From: CAZTVF01 sp964616985 | GTDB taxonomy: Bacteria > Planctomycetota > Phycisphaerae > SM23-33 | Length of the DNA stretch: 64,000 nt | Direction: 5' to 3' | NCBI GenBank assembly: GCA_964616985.1 | Contig: CAZTVF010000012.1 | Location: 1-64,000 of the forward strand | Shown here: in pieces, positions 54,462 through 63,768 of the stretch | How the letters are laid out: each line of letters begins with the position of its first letter | How positions within the stretch are numbered: the stretch's first letter is position 1 | Notes under the pieces: generated by a model | What the model saw: only the letters and a program-made list of their open reading frames with translations | Told to the model about the DNA's origin: nothing | Database searches by the model: none | Translations under genes and position numbers: made by a program

Positions 54462-56120
54462 ATGACTGAGCGGCTTTTCACCGTCTACCAGGTGGCGGAT
54501 CTTCTGGGTGCGGTTCCGGGCGAGGTAATGGGCTGGATCGATCGCGGCTGGCTGCACGCGCGCCGCACGTCCAACGAGCCGCTGCGCGTCTCCGAGAGCA
54601 GCCTCATCGAGTTTCTCAAGGACCGCGGCATCGACATCGAGAAGATCATGGCCCGCGCGGTCCTCAGCGAGAACAACCCGCCCCGCGACGTCATCCCCTT
54701 GCCTCGCGAACTGCTCAACCCGATGAGCGCCCCCCGCACAGCCGATGCCATGCCGATCGACGCGCCCGCCTCGCCGCGCCCGCAGCTGGAATCAACGCCG
54801 CTGACGGCGCCGGCCCCGCAGCCGCCACTTCAAGCGCCCGCGACGCCGCAGCAAGCGGAGGTCGCCGCGCCCGCCCCCGCCCCCGCGGCGGCCGAGCCGG
54901 CGCCGCAGGGTTCGCCGCAGGAGTCGCACGAGCCTTCCGCAGCCCAGCCGCCGCAGGACCCAGCCGTGCTGGCGGCCCGGCAGGTGGTTCAGGCCATATT
55001 GAAGGATGCGGTCAACCGCCGCGCCACGGCCATCCACCTCGACTGCCCCGACGGCCAGCCGGCCCTGCGTCTCCGCATCGACGGCGTGATGATCGACAAG
55101 ACGAACTTTCGCGCCCGCCTGCCCAAAAATGTCGCCCCGTTGCTGGGCTCGCAGTTGCTGGAGCTTGCCGCCCCGGCCGAGCCCGCGGCGCCCGTGGTGC
55201 GGGGCAGCTTCACCCAGACCTTCGATGAGCGCGAGGTGCGGTTTGACCTCGTCGCCGTGCCGACGGCGCAGGGCCGCCGCATCGTGCTGCATGTCGGCGA
55301 CCCTCGCCGCCAGGACCCCGCCTTCAGCGAACTGGGCCTGGGCGAAAAGGACGAAGCCATCTTCCGCGACCTGCTCGCCCAGCGCAGCGGCCTGATCGTG
55401 CTGACCGGCACGCCCGGCAGCGGCGCGGGGACCAGCCTCCTCGCCATGCTCGCGCGGGCCGCGGGCAAGCTTCGCTCGGGCGGCATGGTTCAGCGCAAGG
55501 CCGACGTGGCGCTGGCGGGCGTGAATCACGTGCCGCTGGACGCCGCGGGCCTGTCGTTCGCCGCCGCGACCGAGGCGCTGGCGCTGCAGGACACCGACGT
55601 AATCGCGCTGCAGGAGATTCGCGAGCCCGCCGCGGCACAGGCCGCATTCGCCGCCGCACTCGACGGCCGCCTGGTGCTGGGACGCCTCTTCAGTCGCACG
55701 GCCCCCGTCGCGGCGGCGATGCTGGCGACCATGGGGTGCGCGGGCTGGCCGCTGTCGCAGTCGCTTCTGGCGGTGGTGGCGCAGGTGACCGTTCGCCGCC
55801 TGTGCCCCAGTTGCCGCAAGGAGGTTGAAGCGGCGGAACTGCCCGAACGCCTGGGCCTCTCGCCCCAGGATGTGGCCTTCCCCACCTTCATCGCCCAGGG
55901 CTGCAGCCAGTGCGGCCAGACCGGCTACAATGGGCGAACCGGCATCTTCAGCGTGCTGCGCGTAGACGAGCGCGTGGCCGCCGCCGTGCGGGCCGATGCC
56001 GACGCCGTCGCGATCGAACGCGCTGCCGCCACGGGCGACTTCAAGACCCTTCTGGCCTCCGGCCTGGAGAAGGTGAGGAATGGCATTACCACGCTTGCGG
56101 AGCTTGGGCGGGCGCTGTGA
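54462..56120 (+). CDS. GspE-like protein with N-terminal helix-turn-helix
   Basis: 552 aa. Residues 1-55 (FTVYQVADLLGAVPGEVMGWIDRG...LRVSESSLIEFLKDRG) form a MerR-like/HTH_17 domain. A Pro/Ala-rich linker covers about 90-170. The rest resembles GspE/PilB, but the Walker A position reads GTPGSGAGTS instead of G-x-T/S-G-S-G-K-T/S, so the essential lysine is replaced, and Walker B is VIALQEIREP. The zinc element CPSC ... CSQC is present. Likely a pseudo-ATPase or regulator. Followed 13 bp later by a secreted beta-helix gene. Confidence 0.85.
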   Translation: MTERLFTVYQVADLLGAVPGEVMGWIDRGWLHARRTSNEPLRVSESSLIEFLKDRGIDIEKIMARAVLSENNPPRDVIPLPRELLNPMSAPRTADAMPIDAPASPRPQLESTPLTAPAPQPPLQAPATPQQAEVAAPAPAPAAAEPAPQGSPQESHEPSAAQPPQDPAVLAARQVVQAILKDAVNRRATAIHLDCPDGQPALRLRIDGVMIDKTNFRARLPKNVAPLLGSQLLELAAPAEPAAPVVRGSFTQTFDEREVRFDLVAVPTAQGRRIVLHVGDPRRQDPAFSELGLGEKDEAIFRDLLAQRSGLIVLTGTPGSGAGTSLLAMLARAAGKLRSGGMVQRKADVALAGVNHVPLDAAGLSFAAATEALALQDTDVIALQEIREPAAAQAAFAAALDGRLVLGRLFSRTAPVAAAMLATMGCAGWPLSQSLLAVVAQVTVRRLCPSCRKEVEAAELPERLGLSPQDVAFPTFIAQGCSQCGQTGYNGRTGIFSVLRVDERVAAAVRADADAVAIERAAATGDFKTLLASGLEKVRNGITTLAELGRAL

Positions 56121-56133
56121 GGAGAGGCTTGGC

Positions 56134-58026
56134 ATGATCCTGCTGGCATTGGCGTTGCTGCTGGTGGCGTCCTCGGCTGCGCTGGCCGCCGACGTCTTCG
56201 TCTCCCCCGTCGGCGACGATGCGGCCGCGGGCTCCGCCGACCGGCCGATGTGCACGCTGAAGTCGGCCGTCGAGCGGGCCATCGCCTCCGGCTCGCGGCG
56301 GGTCGTGCTGCAGGGCGGGAAGTACTATGATACGGCCGTCGAACTGGACGCCCGCGCCAACGGCCTGACCATCGAACCCGCCCCGGGCCAGACGCCCCAG
56401 CTGATCGGCGGGCGGCGCATCACGGGCTGGCGGCGTGAGGGCGAGTTCTTCGTGGCCCCCGTCCGGGGCGCCAAGGACCGCACGTGGGACTTCCGCATGC
56501 TCATCGTCAACGGCCGCTACGCGCCCCGCGCCCGCCTGCCGCGGGAGGGGCGTTTCACGCATGAGAACGCGTTCGACGTGCCGTGGATGAGCACCACCGG
56601 CGGCGGCTGGAAGCGAAAGCCCACTGAGGCCGAGCTGACCACGATGGTCTACCGCGCGGGCGACCTGGGCGCCTGGCTGGACATCGCTTCGGCCGAGCTC
56701 ACCGTCTACCACGCCTGGGACGAGTCGGTCGTGGGCATCCAGTCACTGGACGCCGCGACGCGAACGGTCACGTTTGCGCAGGCGGCTGGGCACCCGCCCG
56801 GGGCATTCAGTTCGTACAACCCCGACGCCAAGACATACGTCGTGTGGAACGTGCGCCAAGGCCTCACGCGCCCAGGCCAATGGTGCCTCGATCGCTCGGC
56901 CGGCGTCGCGGTCTACTGGCCGCTGGCGGGCGAGGACATGGCCGCGGCGGAGGTGGTGGCGCCCACGACGGAGCGAGTGATCTGCCTTCGCGGCACCGAG
57001 CAGGCCCCGGTGGAGAACGTGACCTTGCGGGGGCTGACCGTCTCGGTCACGGGCACGCCGCTGATCGCCGGCGGCTTCGCCGCGTCGCGTTTCGCCGGCG
57101 CCGTCGCGGGCGAGCACACACGTAACTGCCGCCTGCAGTCGTTGCACGTGGTGAACGTCGGCGGACAGGGCGTGCGCCTGGACGCATCGAGCGGCGCGAC
57201 GGTGGAAGACTGCTGCGTGGAAAACTGCGGCGCAGGCGGCGTCTCTGTCGCCGGCCCCGGGACCAGGATCGTGGACAACCACGTGCACCACGTGGGGCTG
57301 ACGTACCCCAGCGGGGCGCTGGTCCTGCACAGCGGCGGCGAGGCGCTGATCGCCCACAACGAGCTGCACGACGGGGGCTACAGCGGAATCATCGCCAGCG
57401 GCGGCCGCGGGACCATCATCGAGAAGAACCTCATCTATCGCGTGATGGAGCAGCTTCGCGACGGGGCGGCGGTCTACATCACCTTCTGCAAGGCCTACAC
57501 CATCCGCGGCAACGTCACCCGCAACATCCGCGACTCGCAGGCGCACGCCTACTATGTTGACGAACAGGGCGACGACTGCATCGTCGAGCGCAACCTTTCG
57601 GTCAACGTGCCTTGGCCGCTGCACAACCACATGGCCCACGACGGCGTGATCCGCGGCAACGTCTGCGTGGCCGAAGGCAACCTGGCCGTGACGCTGCCCA
57701 AGTCCGAGAGGTTCACGCTGGAACGCAACGTGCTGGTGGCCGGCGGAGACATCACGATCGAGGCCGCCGCCAACGGCCTGGCGGCAACGCCAAACAACCT
57801 GCTGCAGGCCGGCGGCAAGCTGCTGCGTGTGGATTACGCCGACTACAGCAGGTCGGCACCCGCTCCGCTGGAACTCAAGGACGGCAGCGAGAGCGGCGGG
57901 GTGAGCTTTCGCGACGCCGCGCGCGGCGACTACCGCTTGCAGGCCGGCTGTGAGGCCGCCAAGAGGCTGGGGATCGAATCGCTCGACCTCTCCGACGTGG
58001 GGCGCCTGAAAAAAGAAGGCCGCTGA
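56134..58026 (+). CDS. Secreted right-handed parallel beta-helix protein
   Basis: 630 aa. The signal peptide is at residues 1-18 (ends LAA-D). Repeated short strands from residue 300 on (GGQGVRLDASSGATVEDC, GEALIAHNELHDGGYSG, NLIYRVMEQ) form a pectate-lyase-like beta-helix. Likely extracellular polysaccharide lyase or binding function. GAGGAGAGG precedes the start. TGATG overlap (58024-58028 region) with acylphosphatase. Confidence 0.85.
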   Translation: MILLALALLLVASSAALAADVFVSPVGDDAAAGSADRPMCTLKSAVERAIASGSRRVVLQGGKYYDTAVELDARANGLTIEPAPGQTPQLIGGRRITGWRREGEFFVAPVRGAKDRTWDFRMLIVNGRYAPRARLPREGRFTHENAFDVPWMSTTGGGWKRKPTEAELTTMVYRAGDLGAWLDIASAELTVYHAWDESVVGIQSLDAATRTVTFAQAAGHPPGAFSSYNPDAKTYVVWNVRQGLTRPGQWCLDRSAGVAVYWPLAGEDMAAAEVVAPTTERVICLRGTEQAPVENVTLRGLTVSVTGTPLIAGGFAASRFAGAVAGEHTRNCRLQSLHVVNVGGQGVRLDASSGATVEDCCVENCGAGGVSVAGPGTRIVDNHVHHVGLTYPSGALVLHSGGEALIAHNELHDGGYSGIIASGGRGTIIEKNLIYRVMEQLRDGAAVYITFCKAYTIRGNVTRNIRDSQAHAYYVDEQGDDCIVERNLSVNVPWPLHNHMAHDGVIRGNVCVAEGNLAVTLPKSERFTLERNVLVAGGDITIEAAANGLAATPNNLLQAGGKLLRVDYADYSRSAPAPLELKDGSESGGVSFRDAARGDYRLQAGCEAAKRLGIESLDLSDVGRLKKEGR

Positions 58027-58304
58027 TGGCGAAGGAACAGAGGCTGGTGCATTTCTCGGGCTTCGTGCAGGGCGTGGGGTTTCGCTACGCCGCGTACCGA
58101 GCGGCCGCGGGCTTCGAGGTCACCGGCTACGTCCGCAACCTGGACGACGGCAGGGTCGAGTGCCTCTTTGAAGGCGAGTCCGACGAGATCGACGCCTGCC
58201 TCGCCGAGATCGCCCACCGCATGCGCGGCCACATCCAGAAACAAGAGCAGGAACGACTTCCCTTCACCGGCCAGCACGATCGCTTCGAAATCGTGCACGA
58301 CTAG
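58026..58304 (+). CDS. acyP: Acylphosphatase
   Basis: 92 aa. FVQGVGFRYAA contains the catalytic Arg and VRNLDDGRVE the catalytic Asn. Cleaves acylphosphates. The start overlaps the previous stop by one base. Third gene in the series. Confidence 0.93.
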   Translation: MAKEQRLVHFSGFVQGVGFRYAAYRAAAGFEVTGYVRNLDDGRVECLFEGESDEIDACLAEIAHRMRGHIQKQEQERLPFTGQHDRFEIVHD

Positions 58305-58309
58305 TGCCG

Positions 58310-58342
58310 TGTCTACCTTCAATCGAGGGGTGGCGGCCTTCC
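58310..58342 (+). repeat. Dispersed palindromic repeat (GGTGGCGGCC family), partial copy 3
   Basis: Matches 19299-19331 at 31 of 33 positions (TGTCTACCTTCAA start, GGTGGCGGCCTTCC end). The right arm of the palindrome is missing, replaced by the neighbouring repeat. Confidence 0.75.
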
Positions 58343-58453
58343 GGTAGTCCTTCACGCTTGATTCTGGGAGTAAGACCTTGGCGGCGGCTTGCCGTTCGGC
58401 GCTGTCGGATGCGGGTGACGCCCTGGGGCTCCTACAGCGCCGAACGGCAAGCC
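58341..58453 (+). repeat. 113-bp hairpin repeat element, copy 2
   Basis: Flank 58341-58385, then a 68-bp cassette 58386-58453 with perfect 20-bp terminal inverted repeats GGCTTGCCGTTCGGCGCTGT. The flank matches copy 1 in reverse orientation, but the 28-nt loop matches copy 1 in the same plus-strand orientation (22 of 28). Confidence 0.8.
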
Positions 58454-58500
58454 TTCTTCAACGCCAACATATATGCTGCTCCACATATATTGAACATGAG

Positions 58501-58576
58501 GGTGCCATGCCGAAGCGTTGCCCGTAGGGCACGCGCCGGCATGCCCCGGCCCGAGCATGCCGGCGCGATGGCACCC
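58501..58576. repeat. Hairpin repeat (GGTGCCATGCCGAAGCG family), copy 2
   Basis: Starts GGTGCCATGCCGAAGCG as at 53173; the inner stem is GCGTTGCCC/GGGCACGC. It ends with ATGCCGGCGCGATGGCACCC, the reverse complement-like partner of its own start. Confidence 0.75.
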
Positions 58577-58616
58577 GATGAAACGATGTGCGATCTGCTA
58601 ACGCCGCCGCGCGTGA

Positions 58617-60269
58617 TTACTTCTTCGGCAGTTGCACCAGCGGCTCGCCGTCGAGGTCGGGCGGCAGCGGGCGGCCCAGCAGCGTGAGGATCGTGGGCAT
58701 GATGTCGACGTTGCGCGCGAAGGGCAGGCGGCCGTGGGGAATGTTGGGACCGGCGATCATCAGGGGCACGTGCATCTCGCGGGCGTCAGGCGTGCCGTGG
58801 CCGGCGTAGTTCTCGTTGAAGAAGTCCCAGTCGCCGGCGGCGAACACTGCGATGTCGCCGCTGTGGCGGTGGTTGAAGTAGGCCAGGATCTGCGGGGCCA
58901 GGTCGGGGAACTTCGTGCCCGCCGTCGCCTCCAGCCACTGCCGGGGCGACAGCGGCTTGCCGCCCAGCACGTCCTCGCCTACGAGGCCCTTGTAGCCCAG
59001 CGGATCCTCGCCCTGCGTCACGCGGTACGAGATCAGCCCGGTGCGGCCCTGGTCCTGGCGGAACTCGACCTCGCCGGCCTTGCGGCGTACGCGGATGATC
59101 GCCGGGCCCGCGCGGTAGGCGATCGAATCGATCTGTTCCATCGCCATCAGTTCATCGAGCAGGTTCACCGTCATCGCCCGCCCGCCGCGCACTACGGGAT
59201 ACGCCTGGAAATCCGCCATGGTGGGGCGGACCAGCCAGGGCTCCAGACTCGTCACGTTGCCATCCTTGCGGATCGGCCGGCGGAGGTGCAGCACCCAGTA
59301 GCGGTCGCCGCAGCCGGTGGTGACGGAACTGAACCGGTTGTAGTACTCCATGCGGTCGAGGAAGTCGGTGGGCTCCCACAACTGCTCGCAGGCCAGGCTG
59401 AGCCCCATCTTGTCGCGAAGGTGGTTGTCGATCATGAAGTGCCGCTTCACATCGACCATGCCGTGGTCGCTGGTGACCACCAGCGTGAGGCGGTCGAGCA
59501 GGCCGGCCCGCTCGATGTCGCCCAGCACGCGGCCCATCTGGCGGTCGGCGTGCTTGATGGCCGCGACGTACTGCGGCGAGGTCTCGCCGTGTCGGTACGC
59601 CTGGAAATCCGTCGCCAGCAGGTACACGATGGTGATCGCTGGGAATCGCCCGTCGTTGCGTGCGGTCCGGGCGACCATCCGCATCTGGTGCAGCGTCAGG
59701 CGATCGGTGAGTTCGAACATCGCCAGCCCGTACGACGCCCCGCCGCGGATGCGGTTCTCGACAAACTCCGTCGCCTGGCGGTGCAGCTGGAAAAACAGCG
59801 AGAACGTGCTTCGGTCGGGGAACTGCTCGTAGATATTAGCGGCCTGGTAGTCGTAGTCGACGAGGTTCTTCTGGCTGATCGTGGCGTAGTTGCGCCAGAT
59901 GAGCTGGTTGCGGTCGAACCACCGCGTGCCGGTCACGGCGTGATGCCCGGGGAACAGGCCCGTCACCAGGCTGGTCTGGGCGGCCAGCGTGATCGAGGGG
60001 ATGCTCGTCACTGCGCGCGGGCAGTACAGGCCGCGGTCGAGAAAGTACTTCTTGAACGTCGGCAGCTCGTTCGCCTCCAGCATCCGCTGGAAGCGTTCGG
60101 CATTGAGGCCGTCGACGAAGAAGATGATCGCCCCGTCCTGCGCGTTGGGATCGCGCATCGCAAAGTCCAGGCCGAACGTGTCGGAACGGTCGCCCTCGCC
60201 CATGGCCTCGCATCCGGCCAGGGCCGCCAGGGCGATGAGCATCGAGATGGAAATCCAGGTCGTTTTCAT
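58617..60269 (-). CDS. Alkaline-phosphatase-superfamily lipoprotein (phosphodiesterase type)
   Basis: 550 aa. The lipobox LAGC ends the signal peptide (Cys about residue 20). The metal-binding segments IIFFVDGLNAERF, TSIPSITLAAQTSLVTG (nucleophile Thr/Ser) and VVTSDHGMVDVKRHF belong to type I phosphodiesterase/nucleotide pyrophosphatases. It lies on the cell envelope. Substrate unknown. The zinc ABC substrate-binding-like gene is next upstream. Confidence 0.88.
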   Translation of the reverse strand: MKTTWISISMLIALAALAGCEAMGEGDRSDTFGLDFAMRDPNAQDGAIIFFVDGLNAERFQRMLEANELPTFKKYFLDRGLYCPRAVTSIPSITLAAQTSLVTGLFPGHHAVTGTRWFDRNQLIWRNYATISQKNLVDYDYQAANIYEQFPDRSTFSLFFQLHRQATEFVENRIRGGASYGLAMFELTDRLTLHQMRMVARTARNDGRFPAITIVYLLATDFQAYRHGETSPQYVAAIKHADRQMGRVLGDIERAGLLDRLTLVVTSDHGMVDVKRHFMIDNHLRDKMGLSLACEQLWEPTDFLDRMEYYNRFSSVTTGCGDRYWVLHLRRPIRKDGNVTSLEPWLVRPTMADFQAYPVVRGGRAMTVNLLDELMAMEQIDSIAYRAGPAIIRVRRKAGEVEFRQDQGRTGLISYRVTQGEDPLGYKGLVGEDVLGGKPLSPRQWLEATAGTKFPDLAPQILAYFNHRHSGDIAVFAAGDWDFFNENYAGHGTPDAREMHVPLMIAGPNIPHGRLPFARNVDIMPTILTLLGRPLPPDLDGEPLVQLPKK

Positions 60270-60329
60270 GTGCGGTTGGCAACCGGGCGGCGCTGCCCCT
60301 GGCATGGTCGGTCGGGGTGCAGCCGGCGG

Positions 60330-61247
60330 CTACTTTGTTTCCTTCACGTCTTTGAAGCCCATCTCGATGGCTTGGAGGTTGCTCCGCATTATAGCCGCAT
60401 AGGAGTCTATCCCGGGAAGATCGGGGCTGCCGACGGTCTCCAGGGGCGTGACGGCCGCCCCGCTGGAGGCGGCCAGCATGGACGCCTTGTGCTGCCCGCC
60501 GCGGCTTTCGGTGAAGACCGCGCGGATCTGGAAGTCTTTCACGAACGTCTTGACGGCGTCGGGCCCGCCGGCGGCGATCTCCTGAAGCGTCTTGGCCCGC
60601 AGGCCGTAGTTCATCGCCAGGTAGCGGAAGATCGGCCGATCCGTCACGAAGTATCGTCCCCGCGCCTTGGCCAGGGCGGTGCGATACTCCTGGTCGATCT
60701 TGGTCAGCTCTTCCACGTACGCCTGCCCGCGGGCGCGGAAACGTTCCGAGCGTTCGGGATCGGCCTTGGCCATCGCCTCCACCAACGCCAGGACCATATC
60801 GTTGGCGAACGGCACGCTCAGCCAGACCGAAAGATCCTCCGCCTGCGGCGCCGATGAAGGAGTCGTGGTGGCCGCAGAGATCGTTCGCTCCAGACGCATG
60901 GCCGCATCGTGGTCGCGGCGGAAGTCCTCGTCCTTCGACAGGTTCAGCATCTTCCTGCCGGCGGCCTGTGCCGACGACACGGTCGAATCGTCCGCGCCGT
61001 TGCCGACCACCACGACCAGGTTGGCCGTGGCGAGCTTCGCCCTGCGTTCGGAATCGCTCAGCGTCTCATCGAGGAAGGCCACGTCCACGTCCTCGCCCCC
61101 GACGTGTCGAGCCATGTCGGCGATGGGGAAGAGCCCGGCCGCGATCTTGAGCTTGGGGCTGTTGCCGGTCTCCGGCATCTTCTCGCGCGAGCAGCTCAGC
61201 AGCGTGATCGCCACGGCAAGCAGCACCAGGTAAGAGAGCGTGCGCAT
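60330..61247 (-). CDS. ZnuA/TroA-like metal-binding lipoprotein
   Basis: 305 aa. The lipobox LLSC gives a lipid anchor. LKIAAGLFPIADMARHVGGEDVDV resembles the start of ZnuA/TroA cluster A-I proteins, and the YFVTDRPIFRYLAMNYGL segment includes the usual His-like position changed to Asp/Arg context (family: VSHDAFGYLAxxYGL). Metal ligands are therefore not all conserved. No permease or ATPase nearby. AAGGAG precedes the start. Confidence 0.72.
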   Translation of the reverse strand: MRTLSYLVLLAVAITLLSCSREKMPETGNSPKLKIAAGLFPIADMARHVGGEDVDVAFLDETLSDSERRAKLATANLVVVVGNGADDSTVSSAQAAGRKMLNLSKDEDFRRDHDAAMRLERTISAATTTPSSAPQAEDLSVWLSVPFANDMVLALVEAMAKADPERSERFRARGQAYVEELTKIDQEYRTALAKARGRYFVTDRPIFRYLAMNYGLRAKTLQEIAAGGPDAVKTFVKDFQIRAVFTESRGGQHKASMLAASSGAAVTPLETVGSPDLPGIDSYAAIMRSNLQAIEMGFKDVKETK

Positions 61248-61319
61248 CGCATTCTCCTTAGAAGAGGTTGCGGCAAGCGGCATATCTTAACGCGTCGCCG
61301 GCGTCCTTCCAAACGTCCA

Positions 61320-61348
61320 ATAAAAAACCCCGTCCAGGTGGGCGGGGT
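61320..61348 (-). terminator. Rho-independent terminator of DUF1571 gene
   Basis: On the minus strand ACCCCGCC, loop CACCT, GGACGGGGT, followed by TTTTTTAT. Strong stem plus T-run, 28 bp after the DUF1571 stop codon. Confidence 0.85.
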
Positions 61349-61375
61349 CTGTTCGATCAAGCGGTTGACGCGCCG

Positions 61376-62245
61376 TTACGGCGCGACGAGGTCGTTCTTC
61401 TCGGGGGCGAAATCGCCGTCGGTCAGGCTGTTGTTGAACTTCAGATCCTTGTACCAGTAGCGGCACAGGAAGTCGGGCTCGGTGGGCGAATGATTCCAGC
61501 CGAAGCCTTCGATCATGATCGGCAGCATGTATTCCTGGTCGATGTACGTCACGGTCTTGTAGGCGGGATAGTTGGCCTTCTCTGGCAGGTAGCGGACGAG
61601 GACCATGCACTTGCGGCCCAGCACTTCGGCGTCCTGGGCGGTTTCTTCGCGGAGGTCGCCGGCCTTGCGGGCCTCCTCGTACACATCCAGAAGGGCCTTG
61701 GTGCTGCGTTCGATGCCGAAGCAGTTGACCGGCTTGAGGGTGGTCTTGCGGACGTCATCGCCGTCAACCGCACGGGTGACGGTGGGGGCGAGCTTCCGCA
61801 GCAGCGGGCTGGCCGGGCGGACGAGCATCTTGCCGTTGTACTTGCCCTCGATGAACAGGACGCGGTCGCCCTGGGGGGCGTTCTTGGTCCAGGTCATCAG
61901 GACGCTGAAGGGCGCTTCCTTGAAGCGGACCTGGATCTCCTGTTCCTTGCCGACCACGCCGCCGAGCTTCTCCTGCTTCACGAACGTGCAGGTGTAGTCG
62001 TGAATCTTGCCCTGGTAATTCTGGAGGCAGTATTCGAGCAGTGCCGAGTGGCTGGTCTTGGCCAGGGCGCGGGCCTTGGCGAGGGTCTGGCTGGGGGCGT
62101 CGCTGTTTTCGATGGCGATCGCGACGCTGCTGATATTCTGTGCCGCGTCGGGATGGACGCACTGAATGCAGAACAGTGCGATCAGCATCAACCCGACGAA
62201 CAGCCGTATCTTTCGATTCGTGGGACCAAAAATCCGCTTCAGCAT
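61376..62245 (-). CDS. DUF1571 family protein
   Basis: 289 aa. YTCTFVKQEKLGGVVGKEQ and VLFIEGKYNGKMLVRP are typical of DUF1571, a family found mostly in planctomycetes. The N-terminus contains one hydrophobic signal/anchor segment (residues 14-28). Probably exported. Family function unknown. Confidence 0.85.
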   Translation of the reverse strand: MLKRIFGPTNRKIRLFVGLMLIALFCIQCVHPDAAQNISSVAIAIENSDAPSQTLAKARALAKTSHSALLEYCLQNYQGKIHDYTCTFVKQEKLGGVVGKEQEIQVRFKEAPFSVLMTWTKNAPQGDRVLFIEGKYNGKMLVRPASPLLRKLAPTVTRAVDGDDVRKTTLKPVNCFGIERSTKALLDVYEEARKAGDLREETAQDAEVLGRKCMVLVRYLPEKANYPAYKTVTYIDQEYMLPIMIEGFGWNHSPTEPDFLCRYWYKDLKFNNSLTDGDFAPEKNDLVAP

Positions 62246-62502
62246 CGCGCTTTACCTCAACAACAGCGCAGCATCGGGGTTACCCGGTGCCGCAGAATGT
62301 CGTCCGTGTGAGAACAGTGTACACATCGGCACAACAACAGAGCGAACTTAAGCCCGTCTTGAGGCAGCGGCACCGGCTGCTCGGCACTCCATTTAGAGAC
62401 AGCAAGACAGTCACCGCAAGTATAGGGAAAGGAAGGGTCGCATTCAACTGTATTCTGAGCTAACAATCTGTGAGGAACAGGAAGATGGGCGATGCTGGCT
62501 GT

Positions 62503-62531
62503 TTGCATAAAATGCCGCCTCTGCGTATATT
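62503..62531 (+). promoter_or_regulatory. Candidate epimerase promoter P1
   Basis: TTGCAT at 62503-62508, 17-bp spacer, TATATT at 62526-62531. Close to sigma-70 consensus. Confidence 0.5.
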
Positions 62532-62539
62532 CGGCGCGA

Positions 62540-62567
62540 TTTTTATGCCTTGACCGCGCGGGGGAAA
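62540..62567 (+). promoter_or_regulatory. Candidate epimerase promoter P2
   Basis: TTGACC at 62540-62545, 16-bp spacer, TATAGT at 62562-62567, about 55 nt before the gene. Strong sigma-70 match. Confidence 0.6.
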
Positions 62568-62622
62568 CGACTATAGTAGTCCCGCCTGCCCCCGGTGGGC
62601 AAACGCATAAGAAGGAAGCACA

Positions 62623-63624
62623 ATGAATCTTGTAACTGGTGCAACGGGACTCCTGGGCAGCCACATCGCAGAGAAGCTGGTGGCCGCCGGCCAGCCCGTC
62701 CGCGCATTGACCCGTCCCGGCAGCGACACCGCCTTTCTGGATTCGCTAGGCGTGCAGAAGGTCCCCGGCGACGTGACCGATCGCAAGAGCCTCACCGACG
62801 CCATGAAGGGCGTCACGACTGTCTACCACGCCGCCGCGCAGGTCGGCGACTGGGGCGCCTGGGATCGCTTCGTCGAGGTCACCATCGGCGGTACGACCAA
62901 CATGCTCGACGCCGCCCGCGAGGCCGGCGTCAAACGCTTCCTCCACATCAGCAGCATCTCCACCTACGGCCACCCCAATGGCGAGGGAATGGTCCTGGAT
63001 GAAACGGCCCCCTTGGGCGTCAACCTCCACAAGTGGAGCTACTATAGCCGCGCCAAGGTCGAGGCCGAGAAGCTCGTCTGGGCCGCCTACGGCCGCGGCG
63101 ACGTGCCCGTGACCGTGATCAAGCCCAGCTGGCTGTACGGGCCACGCGACCGCGCGTCGATGCCGCGACTCATCCGCGCCATCCGCAGCGGTAAGGCCAA
63201 GCTCATTGGCGACGGCTCCAACCGCCTCAACCTCACCTATGCCGGCAACGAGGCCGAGGGCTGCATCCTGGCCGCCACCGCCGACAAGGCCGTCGGCCAG
63301 ATCTACAACCTCTCCAACGACGGCGAGATCACCCAGGGCCAGTATTTCAACCGCATCGCCCAGTGCGTCGGGGCCAAGCCCATCACGCGAAAGGTACCCT
63401 ACGCCGTCGCGTACAACGCCGCCTTCATGATGGAACTGTTCGGCCACGTGTTCCAGTGCAAGAAGCCGCCCCTGGTGACGCGGTACGCCGTGTGGCTGAT
63501 GGGCCGCAAGTGCTTCTTCTCGGCCGAGAAGGCCAGAAAAGAGCTTGGCTGGAAGCCGACGGTCAGCTACGAGCAGGGCATCGAGATGTCCGTGAAGTGG
63601 TGCCTGGCGAACTGCAAGGTCTGA
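62623..63624 (+). CDS. NAD-dependent epimerase/dehydratase (extended SDR)
   Basis: 333 aa. GATGLLG binds NAD(P); the active-site YSRAK (YxxxK) follows HISSISTYG. Similar to 3-beta-hydroxysteroid dehydrogenase/NAD-epimerase extended SDRs (dihydroflavonol-reductase-like). AAGGAAG precedes the start. Substrate unknown. Confidence 0.9.
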   Translation: MNLVTGATGLLGSHIAEKLVAAGQPVRALTRPGSDTAFLDSLGVQKVPGDVTDRKSLTDAMKGVTTVYHAAAQVGDWGAWDRFVEVTIGGTTNMLDAAREAGVKRFLHISSISTYGHPNGEGMVLDETAPLGVNLHKWSYYSRAKVEAEKLVWAAYGRGDVPVTVIKPSWLYGPRDRASMPRLIRAIRSGKAKLIGDGSNRLNLTYAGNEAEGCILAATADKAVGQIYNLSNDGEITQGQYFNRIAQCVGAKPITRKVPYAVAYNAAFMMELFGHVFQCKKPPLVTRYAVWLMGRKCFFSAEKARKELGWKPTVSYEQGIEMSVKWCLANCKV

Positions 63625-63768
63625 AGCGTGGCGGACTGACGTTGCGGGCAGTACACTAGTCCGGCGGGTTCACGAGCGGATACGGGGTTCTATTCCGGCC
63701 CTTTCGGCAAACGGTTCACCTGAAGAGCAGCGGCGTGTTGCCCGAACGGGTCGTTTACCCCTGCCAAT

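Larger units (their letters stand above)
58305..58616. other. Repeat cluster, no gene
   Basis: 312 bases made almost wholly of repeats: a partial GGTGGCGGCC element (58310-58342), the second hairpin element (58341-58453), an ATATAT direct-repeat stretch (about 58470-58490) and the GGTGCCATGCCGAAGCG repeat (58501-58576). It lies between convergent acyP and phosphodiesterase genes. Confidence 0.75.
62246..62622. other. Intergenic region with two promoters
   Basis: 377 bases between divergent genes. It has lower GC than its surroundings. It holds the two candidate promoters for the epimerase gene; otherwise nothing recognised. Confidence 0.5.

Noticed and set aside
54750..54970. Tandem repeats in the GspE-like gene
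   Set aside because: This is a Pro/Ala-rich linker without a regular period.
60330..61247. Complete zinc ABC transporter locus
   Set aside because: Only a binding-protein-like lipoprotein is present; no permease or ATPase gene adjoins.
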